A stretch of 64,000 nt of DNA, from contig SPDT01000007.1 in the NCBI GenBank assembly GCA_008477525.1, positions 5,456,001 through 5,520,000 on the forward strand, read 5' to 3'. The position numbers and the translations under genes are program-made. Under the pieces are notes generated by a model. That model saw only the letters and a program-made list of their open reading frames with translations. It did no database searches and was not told the DNA's origin. Every line of letters begins with the position of its first letter. Positions within the stretch are counted from its first letter, which is position 1. Below, one piece after another: positions 35,633 through 47,824 of this stretch. Origin of the DNA: Hypomyces perniciosus (Eukaryota > Ascomycota > Sordariomycetes > Hypocreales > Hypocreaceae).

Positions 35633-38600
35633 TCACCTAGAATGTGTCCGTGTCTTGGCTCGCAATGGTGCCAAAAGTGTCTGCATAATCCCATTAGCAG
35701 GCGCTCGCTTTTGCTGCTCTGTCAATTGCCGCGACATACCTCGCTTCCGCCGTCTCTCCTCCCTTGCCGCCTCCTCTTCGGGGCTCTTGGGTGTCATGGC
35801 CCTCGGCCCGCTAGGCCTCCGTGTAGGCATGCCCAATGCAGCGTTGAGGTTTTTGTTCTCGGGCTTGGGGCTGCTGCTTGTATACTGGCTGACATAGGTG
35901 CCAGTGCCACTTGCGTAGCCGCTTTCGTAGCTCTGAGGAGCCAGGGGACTCTTCTGCAACGCCGAGACGCGCGTGGATCTCGGTGGTGTCTGTTGTGATG
36001 ATGGGCTCACTACAGGCTCCTTGGGTGGTCGAGGTGGGCCAGACTGCCGTGTTGGCGACTGCCAGTATTCCCCTTCCCGCTCAACGCCGGTTCCACTATT
36101 GTACTTGCTGGAGTTTGAGGGAAGACGGTTGAGACTTGTAACAGATCCTGCCCAGTCAGCCGATCGTGGTGTCGCCGGGGCATCGTACTCCTGGGCAGAG
36201 TGCTCTAGCGCCGTTCTGAATCGCTCCGTCTGTCCAGTCCTTGGCTGCGGATGCTGCAAATTCAGTGAGTTGCGGTGCGCCTTGTACTTGGGATCCTCTG
36301 GCGCCATATATTGCGGCATGGGCGGATCCATTGATTCAACGATTTCGTGCGCTGGCGCAAGTTGTGCTTCTGAAAATCCAGAATGTAACTTGTCTTCTCC
36401 ATATGGGTCGTTTCGGTAGGCGTCATCATGTGAAGCCATGCTTGATCCAGACCGTGATTGCATCTGATCGTCATACTTTGCCTCCTTCTTGGCGCTTCCG
36501 CCTCCGCTTCCGCCTCCGCTTCCGCGTAGTGCCCTGCTGACGCTAGATGCCGTTGTTCCGGACCAGCGGGAGATCTTTGGTAGCCATCCACCCGAATTTC
36601 CCGGCTTGTGTTTCTTGCCCTTGTCGCTCCGGGGCGTGTTATCGGCGCTCAGTGGCTGATCCTGAACCGGACCAGCCAATTGTGGTGCCGTCTCCGGTGG
36701 AAGGGAGCCGCCGCGTTGAGTGTTGTCGAGATGCCCAGGGCTCCGCACGTTTGTATTGGCCCGCTCCAGCGATGGGCTTGGGTGATCATATTCATATTCC
36801 TCGTCATGTTCTTGGACGGTGCTGATGCGGTTGTCTGAGAACTTGCGTTGCCCTTGCGATACCGACAAATGGCCCGACTGGCTGGCATGGCTAATGGTGG
36901 AGTTGCCCTCAGGCTCATAGCCCTTGTCCTGCTCAAACTGCACCTCAGGCTGGAGATTCTCAAACGACTGTCCATGTCCACCCGTGGAGATCGGGGCTGT
37001 TTGAGTCTTGAGAATGTCCACCTCGCCCAGAAGCTGCATCAGCATGTCCTCAATTCGACTGAGATCACTAGTTCCCTTGGCGCTGAGGCCCTGCAGAGCT
37101 CGCTTCCATAGAGCCTTCTTCTTCACCGTAACGTCATCAATAGTGGTACCAGCGATGGAACCGCTTTGGACGGACCGAGCGGCACCTGGATAGGGTCGGG
37201 GTCCGTTAATAGCCTTTTGAAGTTTCTCCGTATTCTCAACGTTGGCAAAGATGACATCATCACCAGTGTCCTGTACGAGTTCCTTCATCTCCCGGAACGA
37301 GTTACGCATCTCGAGCGCTGCGTTCATAAGCAGCGCAACGATCTCCGTATCGCGGGCACTTCTCTGAGCATCACGCACCATAAGCTACAACGAATTAGTA
37401 AACTGTCATCTGAACAAGGTAAGAAGCTGAAGATGACTTACATGCTGCATCAGCGCAAGGATATCCTTGTTCTCAATACGCTCGATGCCTGCACCAGTGG
37501 CTGCATCATAGAAAGGAGATCCCATCCCCTGTGACATGCCGCTCAGATGACGGCCATGGTCCTTTGATCCATAGAACCCTTCACCGCCCATGAGACTGGT
37601 TGGGCCAGCAATGTTGAGGGCTTTGCCCTTGGGCTCGATATCTGGCGTCCGATTGGGGCCATTGGACATGTACCCTTCATCGTATTTGTGAAAGCCAGGG
37701 CTGCCAGTGCTGTACGGAGCACTGTAATGTCCGCCAAGGCCCCGATTTCCAAGAAGATTGTCATTGAGGGCAGGATTGACAATGGGGCTGGCATCCTCGT
37801 AGGGGTTGGTGACAAGAGTGTCACGCTTGCGATCATCGGATGTGCGTTGCCAGTCATCGTGGTCCTGACTTGGTTCTCGACTATGGCCTGCGAAGCCGGT
37901 GGCCTCATCTTTTGGCTCATCCTCCTCAATCGTGTGAATTACTTGTCCATACTCGGTGGGCGTCGCCTTGCCAGACCACTGGCCTGGTCGCTCCTCATCG
38001 AGAGGTTCATGTAGGACAGAGGGGTTCGTCTGGAGGTCGTCATCCATGTAGCCAAGCTCTGGCATGGGGTGGTCCACGTCTGGAAGACCACTAGCACCCA
38101 TTTTGGGAGGATCAAAAGCCAGTCTGTCCATGCTGTGGGCAGGAGTGTTGCGCGGCTCCCAACCGTCCATGGCTCGTTCCTTGAACGACTTGTTACGGAA
38201 GACTCCGGCGGGCTGAAAATCGTCTTCTGCTTCTTCCTCGACGGTAACCTGCTTTCTTTCCTGTGCAGCCTTGAGAGCTGCTGCTGCGGCTCCAACCGCA
38301 CCGGCGGTAATGGCTGCTTCAGACGACGTCGGTGAGTGCCGGTATTTAGTACGGGGCACCTTTCGTCCGTGCTCGTCGATTTCATATTCAGAAAACTCAT
38401 GTGACGGAGCAAGGGACCTAGACTCGGGCTCATCCTCATATCCCTGCCGACCGTCTGTGGACCGCTTGTCGGGGCTGACGCCACGGCTGCTCTGGAGCTT
38501 TGATTGATCATCGTATGAGAGGGTGGAGTCTCTTGGCGCAGTGTAGTCGTAGCCCGACCCACTGGTCAAAACTGACTGGTCAAGCATGGAGCCGTCAATT

Positions 38601-40891
38601 AAGGAGGCAACGGCGGACTCGGCTCCAATAGGTGGGTTCACAATATTTGGATTTGCAATGATTCCTCGCACCGCCTTTCCTGCAGCTGTCTGCTCATACT
38701 GGGCATTGTCGGAGTAGCCTGTGTTCTTCTGGCCTTCTGAAGAGAGCTGATCAAATTCTCTGCTCCGCATGTTGCTGGGGATGGAATCGAGAGATTGTAT
38801 TGAACGGCTCTGGTGGAGACGCTCCGGAGATTTGCCAGGCGAGTAGCCATCGGCTCTAGAGTTTCTTGTTGGAACTTCGCCATCCGCTTCTGTAAATCCA
38901 GAGACACTAGGAATCGGGCTTAAACCCCGTGCGCCGGCCTGATATGGGACATATTTCAAAGGTGGGGGAACGTCCTGTGTGTTGTAGTAGGCATCGTCGT
39001 AGCCGCCATAGTCACTGGGATCGGATATCTCCCGAGTAGTCTCCTCGTAATTGTTGTAGCTAACGGGAACTCTGTGGCCAAATTCGTCTGTCTCATATTC
39101 CACCTCTGTGTATTCTTTCTTCCCACGAGGCAAGGCTGTCAAGTCTCCATGAGATACATTGGCATGACTAGTGCCCAATGTGTGCTGAAGGTCAAGAGGT
39201 GTCCTCGAAGCCGTCGGCGTTGAGACTGGCGATGTTACTTCTCTTTGCTTGTCAGGCCCGGGAACAAGTTCTTCGGTGGCGGAATGAGGCGCGTCAGATT
39301 CAGCAGATAGAATCGAGGTTCTTGTCATTTCTGACGGGTTGATCTCGCTCATTAGTGGCATTGGTGGAGCAGGCGGCACCTCTTCCACCTCATACTCTTC
39401 GGCGTACCGATCCCGACCTAGACTTCGGCTTCTAGCTCTGGACTCTGTCCTCCTCCGGCGTCGTTCACGTTGTTTCCTCTCGCCAGTTTCAGATTGGTCA
39501 TCTAACGAAGAGGACAGTGCCTTTGTCATCGCCGCACCAGCAGCGGCAGCTTTGACCAAGTTATTACTTCTCTTGGGAGTGGCATCGTCATCGTGTGCCT
39601 GGTATTCACCCTCGATAGAGTCCCGACTGGGACTGTGCAAGGACAGATCATCGTAGTCATGACGTGCCTCACGGTTCCGTCTTTCCTTGGGTTTACTAGA
39701 GCTGTCCCTGTCTCTTGTTGACTCTGGCCGTTGGCTAACAGACCGCCTGCGGTCTACAGCAAGATCTTCCCTTGAAGCAGATGTCCCAGTTGAAGTGAAA
39801 GACGCCCGTCGACTCTCGCGCTTGCTCTGCTCCCGCTTGAGGGCGCTCAACTCTGGCAAGATCAGCCTGCGGATAGCATCCTCGACAGTTTCCAGCAACT
39901 TGGGATTGTTTATGGATGACTTGGAAGCACCTGAGCGCATAGAGCGGGTATCTAGAGAACGATGGCTCGGTGCCATATTTGATGACAAAACACTTGACTC
40001 GACTGCAGACATGTGTGGCAGATATGAGTCTGTATGGCTTCGGCTAGAGCGGCGTCGAGAAAAGTAGTACTCATCAGGCGCAACCTCGCTGACGCTCCCT
40101 GCCCTACTTTTCGAACGTCTCTTTCGCTCTGACTTCTCCTTGGGTCTCTCTGAAACCTTGGAGCGCTCCTTGCCACTACTCCGGCCCTTGGTGCTTCGGA
40201 TGTCATCAAAGGCGTCGTCAATTACTGAGCCTGGTGCTGTGCCCCCAGCCAGCACCTCGCCTCCAGGGCCTGTGCCATCCAGAAAGCTGTCCGTAGGTAT
40301 CGCCGAGATCTCTGACATATTTCCAGGCTGGTAGGTTTCCCTCTCTCCAGACGGGATGAGAGGACTTGCTGGACGGCGGCGTCGATGGCCTCGGTCAATC
40401 TCTATGTCGATGGGGTTTCTAGAGACATTGGACTCCTCGGTGGCGGATGCGTACGACGTCACACTATGACCGTCCTCGCCTTCGTGCAGCTCAATATCTC
40501 GTGCGGCAATTGCGTCGTCCAGTGGGATCCGTCGTGTCAAGGAAGCTTTGCGGCTGCCCTTTGTTTCCGTGACCTGAATGTGATCCCCTCGTCCTTTCTT
40601 GGAGGGCGTCAGTCGCACCCGTACGCTGGGCTTGCGGCTAGTTGTGCTCCCATTCTTGCCGCCTTCGAAATACTCGATCAGTAGCGAGGTCTGTGAGCGA
40701 TTGGCCCGGTGACCGCGGGTGCGGATGGTGACGGGAGTGCCATCGTCTGGCAGCGAGTAGGTTGATTTCTCGTCACCAGGCTTGGAGATCTCGGCGGTCA
40801 ACTCCGTGGGGGTGGTCGTCTCGTCGGTCTCGGTCGGGGCTGGCAGCGGAGGGGCACGGCTGATATCACTTCTGGTATCGAGGCCCATCAT
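35633..40891 (-). CDS. Large disordered scaffold-like protein, unrecognised
   Basis: Two exons, complement(35633..37384, 37442..40891); the 57-nt intron is in phase 0 (QH then LMVRD), giving 1,733 residues. I do not recognise a named family. The N-terminus has a short ordered-looking block (SQTSLLIEYFEGGK, RKPSVRVRLTPSKK). Most of the rest is Ser/Arg/Glu-rich and predicted disordered, with two Ala/Gly-rich segments (LVKAAAAGAAMTKAL; ITAGAVGAAAAALKAA). Just after the junction lies a helical block (EIVALLMNAALEMRNSFREM, then WKRALQGL and IEDMLMQLLGEVDIL), the most conserved-looking part and a likely coiled-coil or oligomerisation site. The C-terminus is basic and Pro/Ser-rich. Such layouts suit cortical or septal scaffolds, but this is only a guess. 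Confidence 0.8.
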
Positions 40892-41480
40892 GATGCTGTG
40901 TCGGGCGGCAGCAAGGGATGCAATGCCCTTGTCCTTGATGGTATTCTGCTATTCGGGGGTGGGGAATGCAGAGGTGCCTCCAAGACCAACTCCTGACAGC
41001 GAGAGACGGTCAGGACTGAAAGGGAGAGATTAAATGCAAATAACTAATATCGAGACATCCGGAAGGGAAGCTCGACGCCGGGAAGAGGAGACCTGAGCCG
41101 GCGTTAGTAAGAAAGAAGAAAGACTAGGACAAAAAACGAGGCCGCTGTCACCCGCTCGAGATGGCGGCGGCGCAGTGATTCGGAACTCACAGGACGAAAG
41201 AGGAGAAGCTGAAGGGGGAGGGCAGGGCAGTTGTACAAGGTGGCGAAGCTCAGGCAGCGAGAGACAGGCACTGACTGGGCCAAACGGCCGAGATGGGTAG
41301 GTGGCTACTTGGTACGGATACTAGTAGTAGCGGCTTTGCTGCAAACTCCCACAGCGACGGAGACCGACAGCAGAGACGGTGCAGCGAACCGGGGGGAGTG
41401 CTGCAGGACGGAGGAGTACTCCGTAAGTAAGTAGGTATGTATGATGTGCGGGCGGGCGGGCTGGCTGCTGTATGTTGGAG

Positions 41481-41517
41481 GTGTATGTGCGTGTGTGTGT
41501 GTATGTATGTGTGTGTA
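41481..41517. repeat. GT/ATGT microsatellite
   Basis: An imperfect GTGTGT/ATGT run in the leader or promoter of the scaffold-like gene. Confidence 0.85.
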
Positions 41518-41631
41518 AGGGATAATATGGATACTAATGTGCAAGCAAGGACACTCCTTGCGGCCAGAGATCCTCTGGTGAACGAGGAACAGCGACGGAG
41601 ACGACGAGGAGTGGGCAGGCGGGCAGCGCAG

Positions 41632-41649
41632 CGGCAGCAGCAGCAGCAG
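41632..41649. repeat. CAG microsatellite
   Basis: An interrupted CAG run in non-coding sequence upstream of the scaffold-like gene. Confidence 0.8.
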
Positions 41650-42525
41650 TGAAGAGCAAGGAACAAGAGGAGAGGCGGAGAAAACGATAGGATGAGGCTT
41701 TGTTATTGTCCAGAAGCGGGCTGGGGCCTCTGCTTGATGAGTTGGCGTTGCCGATGAGCTTGTCCAATGAAGCCTGGTGACAGGGGGATATGGGCGCCGC
41801 TCGCTGGGTTTTTACGGGTGTGCTAGTGAAGCTGTGCGGTTAGTACAGGTGGTACTTGGGCGGTACATGAGCCACAAACCACCGTTACCAACCACCACCT
41901 TTTTTTTCTTGGGTCATGTCGGGCGGTGGAGGGCCAGGCCTGGGTGCTACCTGGTATGATGTGATTCTCGTTGGTTTCATTGCGTGAAATTGTGCTACGA
42001 TGGACGCAGTGCGAAGCACCATTCAAACATGTATCCATAGAGGCCCAGCAAGCCAATTATGAGGGAGAACGGCAATGGTAGGGATCTCAATCAATTGTGC
42101 GAGATCAAGGCAATGGTGACAATCATGACGATAGCCAATGTCTCGCACTGATGTACCTTTTCTGTACCACCTGTCTCGCCTTTTCTTCTCCTCGTGGCTG
42201 GTCCATTCATCCATATCCATGTTCCATCACCCCGGCCGGCACACCACCATCGGCTCCCAAGCACATAAGGAGCGCGCGCGCTACTTTGTAGAGGATCCAT
42301 TGATGTTGAATGATAATTTTCTTTTCATCGAGGCCTCGCTTGTACGGAGTACGGGAGGCTGGACGGAGACTTGGTGCAAGATATTGCCCACCGTTCTCTC
42401 TAGTACGAGCACTTCCATTAGTGGGACGGAGCACTCCACATCAAGTATCAAAGACCGGGGGAGAACTGAGAGATGGGCCAAAGACATAACTTTATTGAAA
42501 TAAGTCATTTCAACCTTCCGGGCGT

Positions 42526-42885
42526 TCATTGCGCCGGTGAGGGCACTTTGATAACTGCCAAGGACATAGAACTAAAATTAGGCATACGAAAAGACATAAT
42601 AATACATTCATTACTCGTTGAGCAGGCCGCAAACCGATTCTCCAGAGTCTCAAGTCTCTTCTCGAGACAGGTGAGCTGTTGGTCCATACGTTCACTCAGC
42701 GCGATGATGGCATCCAATGTAGCTCGGCTGTCATTGCCAGCATCAATTTGTCCCTGAACTGCCGCAGATATCCTGGTCCTGGCATCCCATATCGTCAGCA
42801 ACGATGTGACGGCTGTTTCTAGGCGTTGATGGTTTTGTGACGTTCCGGGTGGGGTCAAGAAAACCTGAAGAGACCTCTTGACCCG
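42526..42885 (-). CDS. Putative short coiled-coil frame, gene model unresolved
   Basis: An open frame runs from just after a TAG at 42886-42888 to a TGA at 42526-42528. It has no ATG near its beginning; a CTTCAG acceptor-like site lies at about 42868. Its middle shows regular heptads (RLETAVTSLLTIW, LDAIIALSERMDQQL, CLEKRLETLENRF), unusual for random sequence. A nearby upstream minus-strand frame (42918-43103, containing SEMAFRRLWRPLVAG) might be an earlier exon, but no donor joins the two in phase. It could be a real small gene with a missed exon, or the decayed end of one. Confidence 0.3.
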   Translation of the reverse strand, partial: RVKRSLQVFLTPPGTSQNHQRLETAVTSLLTIWDARTRISAAVQGQIDAGNDSRATLDAIIALSERMDQQLTCLEKRLETLENRFAACSTSNECIIMSFRMPNFSSMSLAVIKVPSPAQ

Positions 42886-44247
42886 CTAATAAAACGATGA
42901 CCCTCTGTTACTGAGCGCTAACCAGCCACTAATGGGCGCCACAGCCGCCTGAACGCCATCTCGCTGGCAGGGAAACCAACCACCCGCCTTGACTCTTGGC
43001 TAGGCGTATTGAGCTCCATGTTGAAAGGTCCGTGATGCACATGGTTCCAGCATCGCATCTGTCTCTTTTTTATTTTCGCGTCTTCGTACATGAGAACTGA
43101 CATGTTGTGAAGAATCTTGACATTCGTTATTATTCCACTTTTTCCCCAGACTTATTTAACACATGTCATTCCAGTCGATAGGGCTGAGACGCACTCCCGA
43201 ATTCTTTGCTGCAACCTCTTCCTCAACAGGCAAACAGGATCCTAAAGTGGACTCTGTTGGAATGCGACCCGGCTAGAAAGTTTTAACGTCGTATAATAGA
43301 GTCTTTCCCCCACTACTCCGGAACCGCGAAATGAAAGATTTGGGTCTCACATTCAGCAAATATCGCCACCCGATCATAACAGGACTATGAGTACTTCGCA
43401 TGTATTATTGATGATAGAAACAGTTTCAACGCCACGTAATGAGCCTTGAAACCCCTCATACTCTCTTCATAAGACCCGCAGTACGAGTACAAGTACAATA
43501 TGAAATTGAGCCTCATTTCGTTGTCTATCGTCCCAATTCAATCATCACCTGAAGTTCAGGTTTTCTTTTTCTTTCCCTTTTAGAGCCCGCCAGATCGCCG
43601 CCACAGCAACGGGCCACCCTGTGCATCAAGAAAAACTCAGACCCTTCTCTCAAACATATCGCCGCTGCTATTTTCTCCACACAAGATGTATTTGGAAGTC
43701 CCTCGCAGTGTAGCCAAAACGACGTCATGAATGGCGCCTCGACCCTGGCAACGGATGTGCGGGTGTTCTTTCGACGCGAAAACTGTGGAACAAGTCGAGG
43801 CGAATGAATGAGTCGGATCGAGAATCACGTATTATTGGTCGATGGATTCTGAAAGAGGGAAGAAAACAAGATTGTACAGTCTATTCTGGATGAACAGAGT
43901 AATACAATACTCGCCAAGAGAATGGCATATAAATAGTCGGCTTCTGTTGCATCTGCCTTCCGCTCAAGTCTTACACATACGTTGGACATAGCATCTTTGA
44001 AAGTCTGCGTCCACAACTTGTGTGAGGTACCCTCCAAAGACGGTTTAAAGGAATATTTCTTGTCATTAACATTTATCGACTCATTGACTAACACTCTATA
44101 CTCGTAAACTCGTTGGCATCCATTGCTTATCATCTTCCCACCCCATAAACACCAAAAAAAAGGAGTATAGTCTTGCCCATCATAGTTCCCAAAACGCCAT
44201 TTTCGTGTCCAACAAAGGAACTAAATCCAACAACCACTACCCATATC

Positions 44248-44655
44248 TTATGAATCTGCTCTCCTTGAACCTGCCGTCACCACCGGCGCCGGTTCCGCAA
44301 CATACTCGGGTGGCCTTCTCTCCTCTTCTAGTTCTCTCAACTCCGTCCCGGAATTCTCCCCAGCCGGCAACGTCGCCGTCACAGTCTTCTTCCTCTCGTA
44401 CGGCGGCGGGGCCTCGCCTAACTCGTTGAGTCCTTCCTCATCCGACTGTGTGCCGTCCAAGGGGGTTCGCCGGAAGCGTGCAACGTATATTACATTCCCA
44501 CCGGGCATTCGCCCGCGAGGCCACATTCGGTGTTCGGCATCGCGGCGACGGCGTCGTCGTAGATGGAAGATTGTGGCTATGGAACCGACGACGAGTATCG
44601 CGATGAGGGGTATGATGATGTAGGTGAAGGGTTCGGGTGATGTGGGGGTGTTCAT
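44248..44655 (-). CDS. Small single-pass membrane protein with two PPxY motifs
   Basis: One exon, 135 residues. A short Pro/Thr N-terminus leads to a transmembrane helix at about 12-31 (IIIPLIAILVVGSIATIF) followed at once by HLRRRRRRD, which by the positive-inside rule puts the C-terminus in the cytosol. The tail holds PPPY (83-86) and PPEY (115-118), both matching the PPxY ligand of Nedd4/Rsp5 WW domains, along with acidic patches. This is the layout of small Rsp5 adaptors that target membrane proteins for ubiquitination; the role is inferred from motifs only. I recognise no named orthologue. The frame is intact and alone, with a good start context. Confidence 0.7.
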   Translation of the reverse strand: MNTPTSPEPFTYIIIPLIAILVVGSIATIFHLRRRRRRDAEHRMWPRGRMPGGNVIYVARFRRTPLDGTQSDEEGLNELGEAPPPYERKKTVTATLPAGENSGTELRELEEERRPPEYVAEPAPVVTAGSRRADS

Positions 44656-45668
44656 TGTGCCAGGGCTCGTAGAAGTATGAGATTTTCAAAACAAAGGCTT
44701 CTTGCGTGTTTGTTTTGATGGACAAGTCGCGTCCTTATCGGTCTTGGGCTAGAACCTGACTATGCAAGCCTCTGACGGTAAGTGGTCGTTGTTGTTGGTG
44801 GTGTTGTTATTGGGTGTCGATCCGTCGAGTGCGGCGAGGCGAGGCGATTCGATTCGATTTGAAGTAGCCCTGAAAGCAAGGAGCAGAGAAAGCAACGAAG
44901 CATACACGAATTAAGATGGATAGATTAAGTTGACAGGATTGGGAAGCGAGGCTAGATAAGAGGAAATGGCAATATGTACTTCGTCGAGCGATGACGAAAC
45001 TTTATCCCAACCATAGGGTGTGGTCGACGTCATTCGCTCTCGTCTCGCTCTAATGTACGATGTCCCCGTATTTACCATCAGCTGTCGGATCCTGTGGCTC
45101 CGGAGCCTGCATCAAGCCTTGGTGGCTGTGGCCACTGGTGTGCTTCGTACTGGGCTGACAGTCTTTGGGGCTTCTTAGTTGGGCATCTTCGGTGCTTTTA
45201 TTAGAAATCGGATCATTTAATGCGGACACCACGGCAGGGACATGCCGTTTTGTTGTAAGTTGAGTTTCAGGTATTACTTCGTGCCCTAATAGGAAATCAC
45301 TGTAGATAACTACTAGTAGCATTTGATGACATCCTGATGTCCTTTTCACAGTGTCAGTGTGGTATGGAGTTAAATACGAAACAGAAGTAGTAGTAGTATT
45401 TATGTTCTTACATCTTTGCCTCCCGCTTTACGGAATACGGTTCGGAGAGCTCGGAGCTTAGATCCACACGGCCTGCCGGCGGCTTTGAGCTTGGGATTTG
45501 GAATTGGCACATAGCGGCCCCACACATCCTGAGGCTGTACGCGGTCTCGCTTGGCATTGGATGACACTAATACTCAGCCTTGCACTTTTGGCCACCAGCA
45601 ATCCATCCTTCCAAATCACAATCGCCCGAGCAATAGCAACAGCAGCAGCAAAAGGACCAGTCGCCAAA
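44656..45668. other. Intergenic, 1.0 kb, divergent promoters
   Basis: This region lies between the PPxY protein gene (-) and TFB5 (+). It includes short GCGAGGC and GATTC direct repeats at about 44830-44860. No gene is supported. Confidence 0.6.
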
Positions 45669-46004
45669 ATGCCTCGCGCAATCAGAGGTTCGCTCTCTAT
45701 TTCGCCCTTTCCCCAAGATCGCCGGTTCACTAACCCCATTTATAGGAGTCCTCATCGAGTGCGATCCCTCCATCAAGTCCATCATTGTCAACATCGACAG
45801 CGCCAATCACGACTTCATCATCGAAGACCTCGACGAGGAGCGCGTTGTAGTCAAGGAAAACATGGTTGCCCTTCTCAAGCAGAAGCTCGAGGATGTGTGT
45901 CTTTTTTTTTCGCGTCTCCGCTGTGATACTCGCGTGCTCACTTTATTCTCTGGCAGCGTCTCAAAGAAAACCTTCCACCCGTGGACGAGTCTGGCTCCGA
46001 GTAG
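45669..46004 (+). CDS. TFB5: TFIIH subunit Tfb5 (TTDA/GTF2H5)
   Basis: Three exons, 45669..45687, 45746..45894 and 45957..46004 (introns of 58 and 62 nt; the second uses a GTGTGT donor), encode 71 residues, the size of yeast Tfb5. The sequence [20 protein letters not shown], then [24 protein letters not shown] and RLKENLPP, fits the family closely. Tfb5 binds Tfb2 (p52) and stabilises the TFIIH core needed for nucleotide-excision repair and transcription initiation. The gene converges on the dienoyl-CoA isomerase gene with 125 bp between coding ends. Confidence 0.95.
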
Positions 46005-46129
46005 GCTGTGTTGCGTGCGTCCAACATCGCAGACTATATATGCCATGATGAGCCGAATATCGTTATCATGTTACAAATACATATCTAGCTGCACCATGCC
46101 ATACAACCGCCCGTAGCTACGAGCACCAT

Positions 46130-47096
46130 CTACAGCTTCTCAAACCTCGGCTTCACCTTCTTCAACCCACTCATCAACGCCGCCGAGAAATCTCCTCCCT
46201 GCACCGCCACCGAATTCCAGATCTGCGTATACCTCAAGCTATCCGCCGTCCCATGCTCCCTCCCATAATTCAACAACTCCTTCGTGCCCTGCACCGCCAC
46301 GGGACTCTTCTCCGCCAGCAGCGTCGCCAGATCCACCGCCGCCTGCACCGTCTTGGCCTTGTCCTCAAGCACCCTGCTCACGAAGCCAACCGAAAGCGCC
46401 TCCTGTGCGAAGAAGTCCCGCGCCGTGAGACACACCTCCTTCACCCACGATGTCGATCCTACAATCTTGGGCAGGCGCGCGAGTGTGCCGATGTCGGCTG
46501 CGAGACCAACGTCCACCTCCTTGACGGCAAGGCGCGTATTAGAAGCGCAGAAGCGGATATCAGCACAGCAGGCAATATCAATAGCCAAGCCGATAGAAAC
46601 CCCATGAAGCGCACAAATCACAGCTGTAACCAGAACCCATTAGACAAACCACACCTCCATAGACCAAAACAAAAGAGACAAGAATAGAAACAAAGAAAGC
46701 AAGAAAGAAAGAAAGAAAGAATCATAAAAACTTACGCTTCTCACACTTCTCCATCGCACTAATACTGCTCTGAAACTCCTCAATATGCGCCCTCAACAAC
46801 TTCGCCTTCCTCACCATATCCCCCTGCACATTCAACACGTTATCCTCCGACGCAGCCTGCACATCCAGTCCCGCCGTGAAGGCCTTCTCGCCCGCGCCGC
46901 TCAGCACCACGGCGCGCACATCCGCATCCGCGCTGAGCTGCTCAAACACCTGTCCAAACTCGATCCACACCGGGTGCGAAAACGCATTGAGTTTCTGCGG
47001 ACGGTTGATCTCCACGTGCGCCACCAGCGGCGCTGGCGAGCTCACCAGGAAGTGCTTGTAGGCGCTGTATGCTGGAATTGGTGTTGCCGTCGACAT
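46130..47096 (-). CDS. DCI1: Delta3,5-delta2,4-dienoyl-CoA isomerase (crotonase family)
   Basis: Two exons, complement(46130..46623, 46736..47096), separated by a 112-nt intron containing a GAAA run, give 284 residues. The crotonase core is clear: oxyanion-hole segments EKAFTAGLDVQ and KPVICALHGVSIG (the latter across the junction), then ADIRFC and KEVDVGLAADIGTLARLP. D136, E156 and D164 have exactly the spacing of the three acidic catalytic residues of mammalian dienoyl-CoA isomerase (20 and 8 apart). The enzyme moves double bonds during beta-oxidation of odd-position unsaturated fatty acids. The C-terminus EKL is not a canonical PTS1 and no clear mitochondrial presequence is visible, so location is open. 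The symbol is by function. Confidence 0.9.
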
Positions 47097-47824
47097 CTTG
47101 AGAGTAGCTTAAGTTCTTTAATTGTGTGTAGGAGATGGAAGGGAGTGATTGTAGAGTCAGGATGTCAATTATGGTATTTCAATGTATTAAAGTACAAGTT
47201 GGAACGTTAGGGAGAGGGAGGGATTCAATGTGATTTGAAGATAATAATACGAGGTGAGATGACGCTCTCCCCGGATGCCGAGGTTCCAAAGTCGGTAGTG
47301 GGGCAGAGCCGAGTTTGAGTAAGCTCCCCCAGCAAAATGATGCTAAAATGTTGAATTGCGATGATAAATACGAACTTTACGAAGACAACCATGAAGTCAA
47401 TGACTGGACGAAGCATGGGACATGGAGGAGATTTGTTGAATATTTCTAATCAAGACCTGGGCATTGTCGGTTACGATTATACAGCACTTCGTACTTACTG
47501 GGTACTTTCGGCTACCAAGAACCTGGCCAATAATCACATGTACTCACTCGTACGGGGCACAGAAGACGGACTGATGTGCTTTTGCAGAAACACGATGCAT
47601 ATATAAACAATGGCCCAAAGCCTAGACTATAAAATTATAGTAATCGTTCTCGCTCCAGTCGTGGCCTTCCAGACCAAGACACCAGTTCCCACGCTTATAG
47701 CCCATTCCGGATTCCTCGACTACATTGTCATTAAGCCACCTGCTCTATCACAGGATACAAGACAAGGCCATTGATACCAAAAGCAAAACAAAACATCAAG
47801 TTCAACGAATCTCAATTCAGACCT
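47097..47824. other. Intergenic, 0.73 kb
   Basis: Promoter of the isomerase gene and 3' flank of the GH72 gene, both on the minus strand. No gene or repeat is seen. Confidence 0.6.

Larger units (their letters stand above)
40892..44247. other. Gene-poor tract, 3.4 kb
   Basis: This holds the promoter and leader of the scaffold-like gene, then mostly featureless sequence up to the 3' end of the PPxY protein gene. It carries a GT/ATGT run (about 41481-41517), a CAG run (about 41632-41649), TACTCCGTA at 41417 and TACGGAGTA at 42343. The only candidate gene is the coiled-coil frame at 42526-42885, listed separately. Confidence 0.5.
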
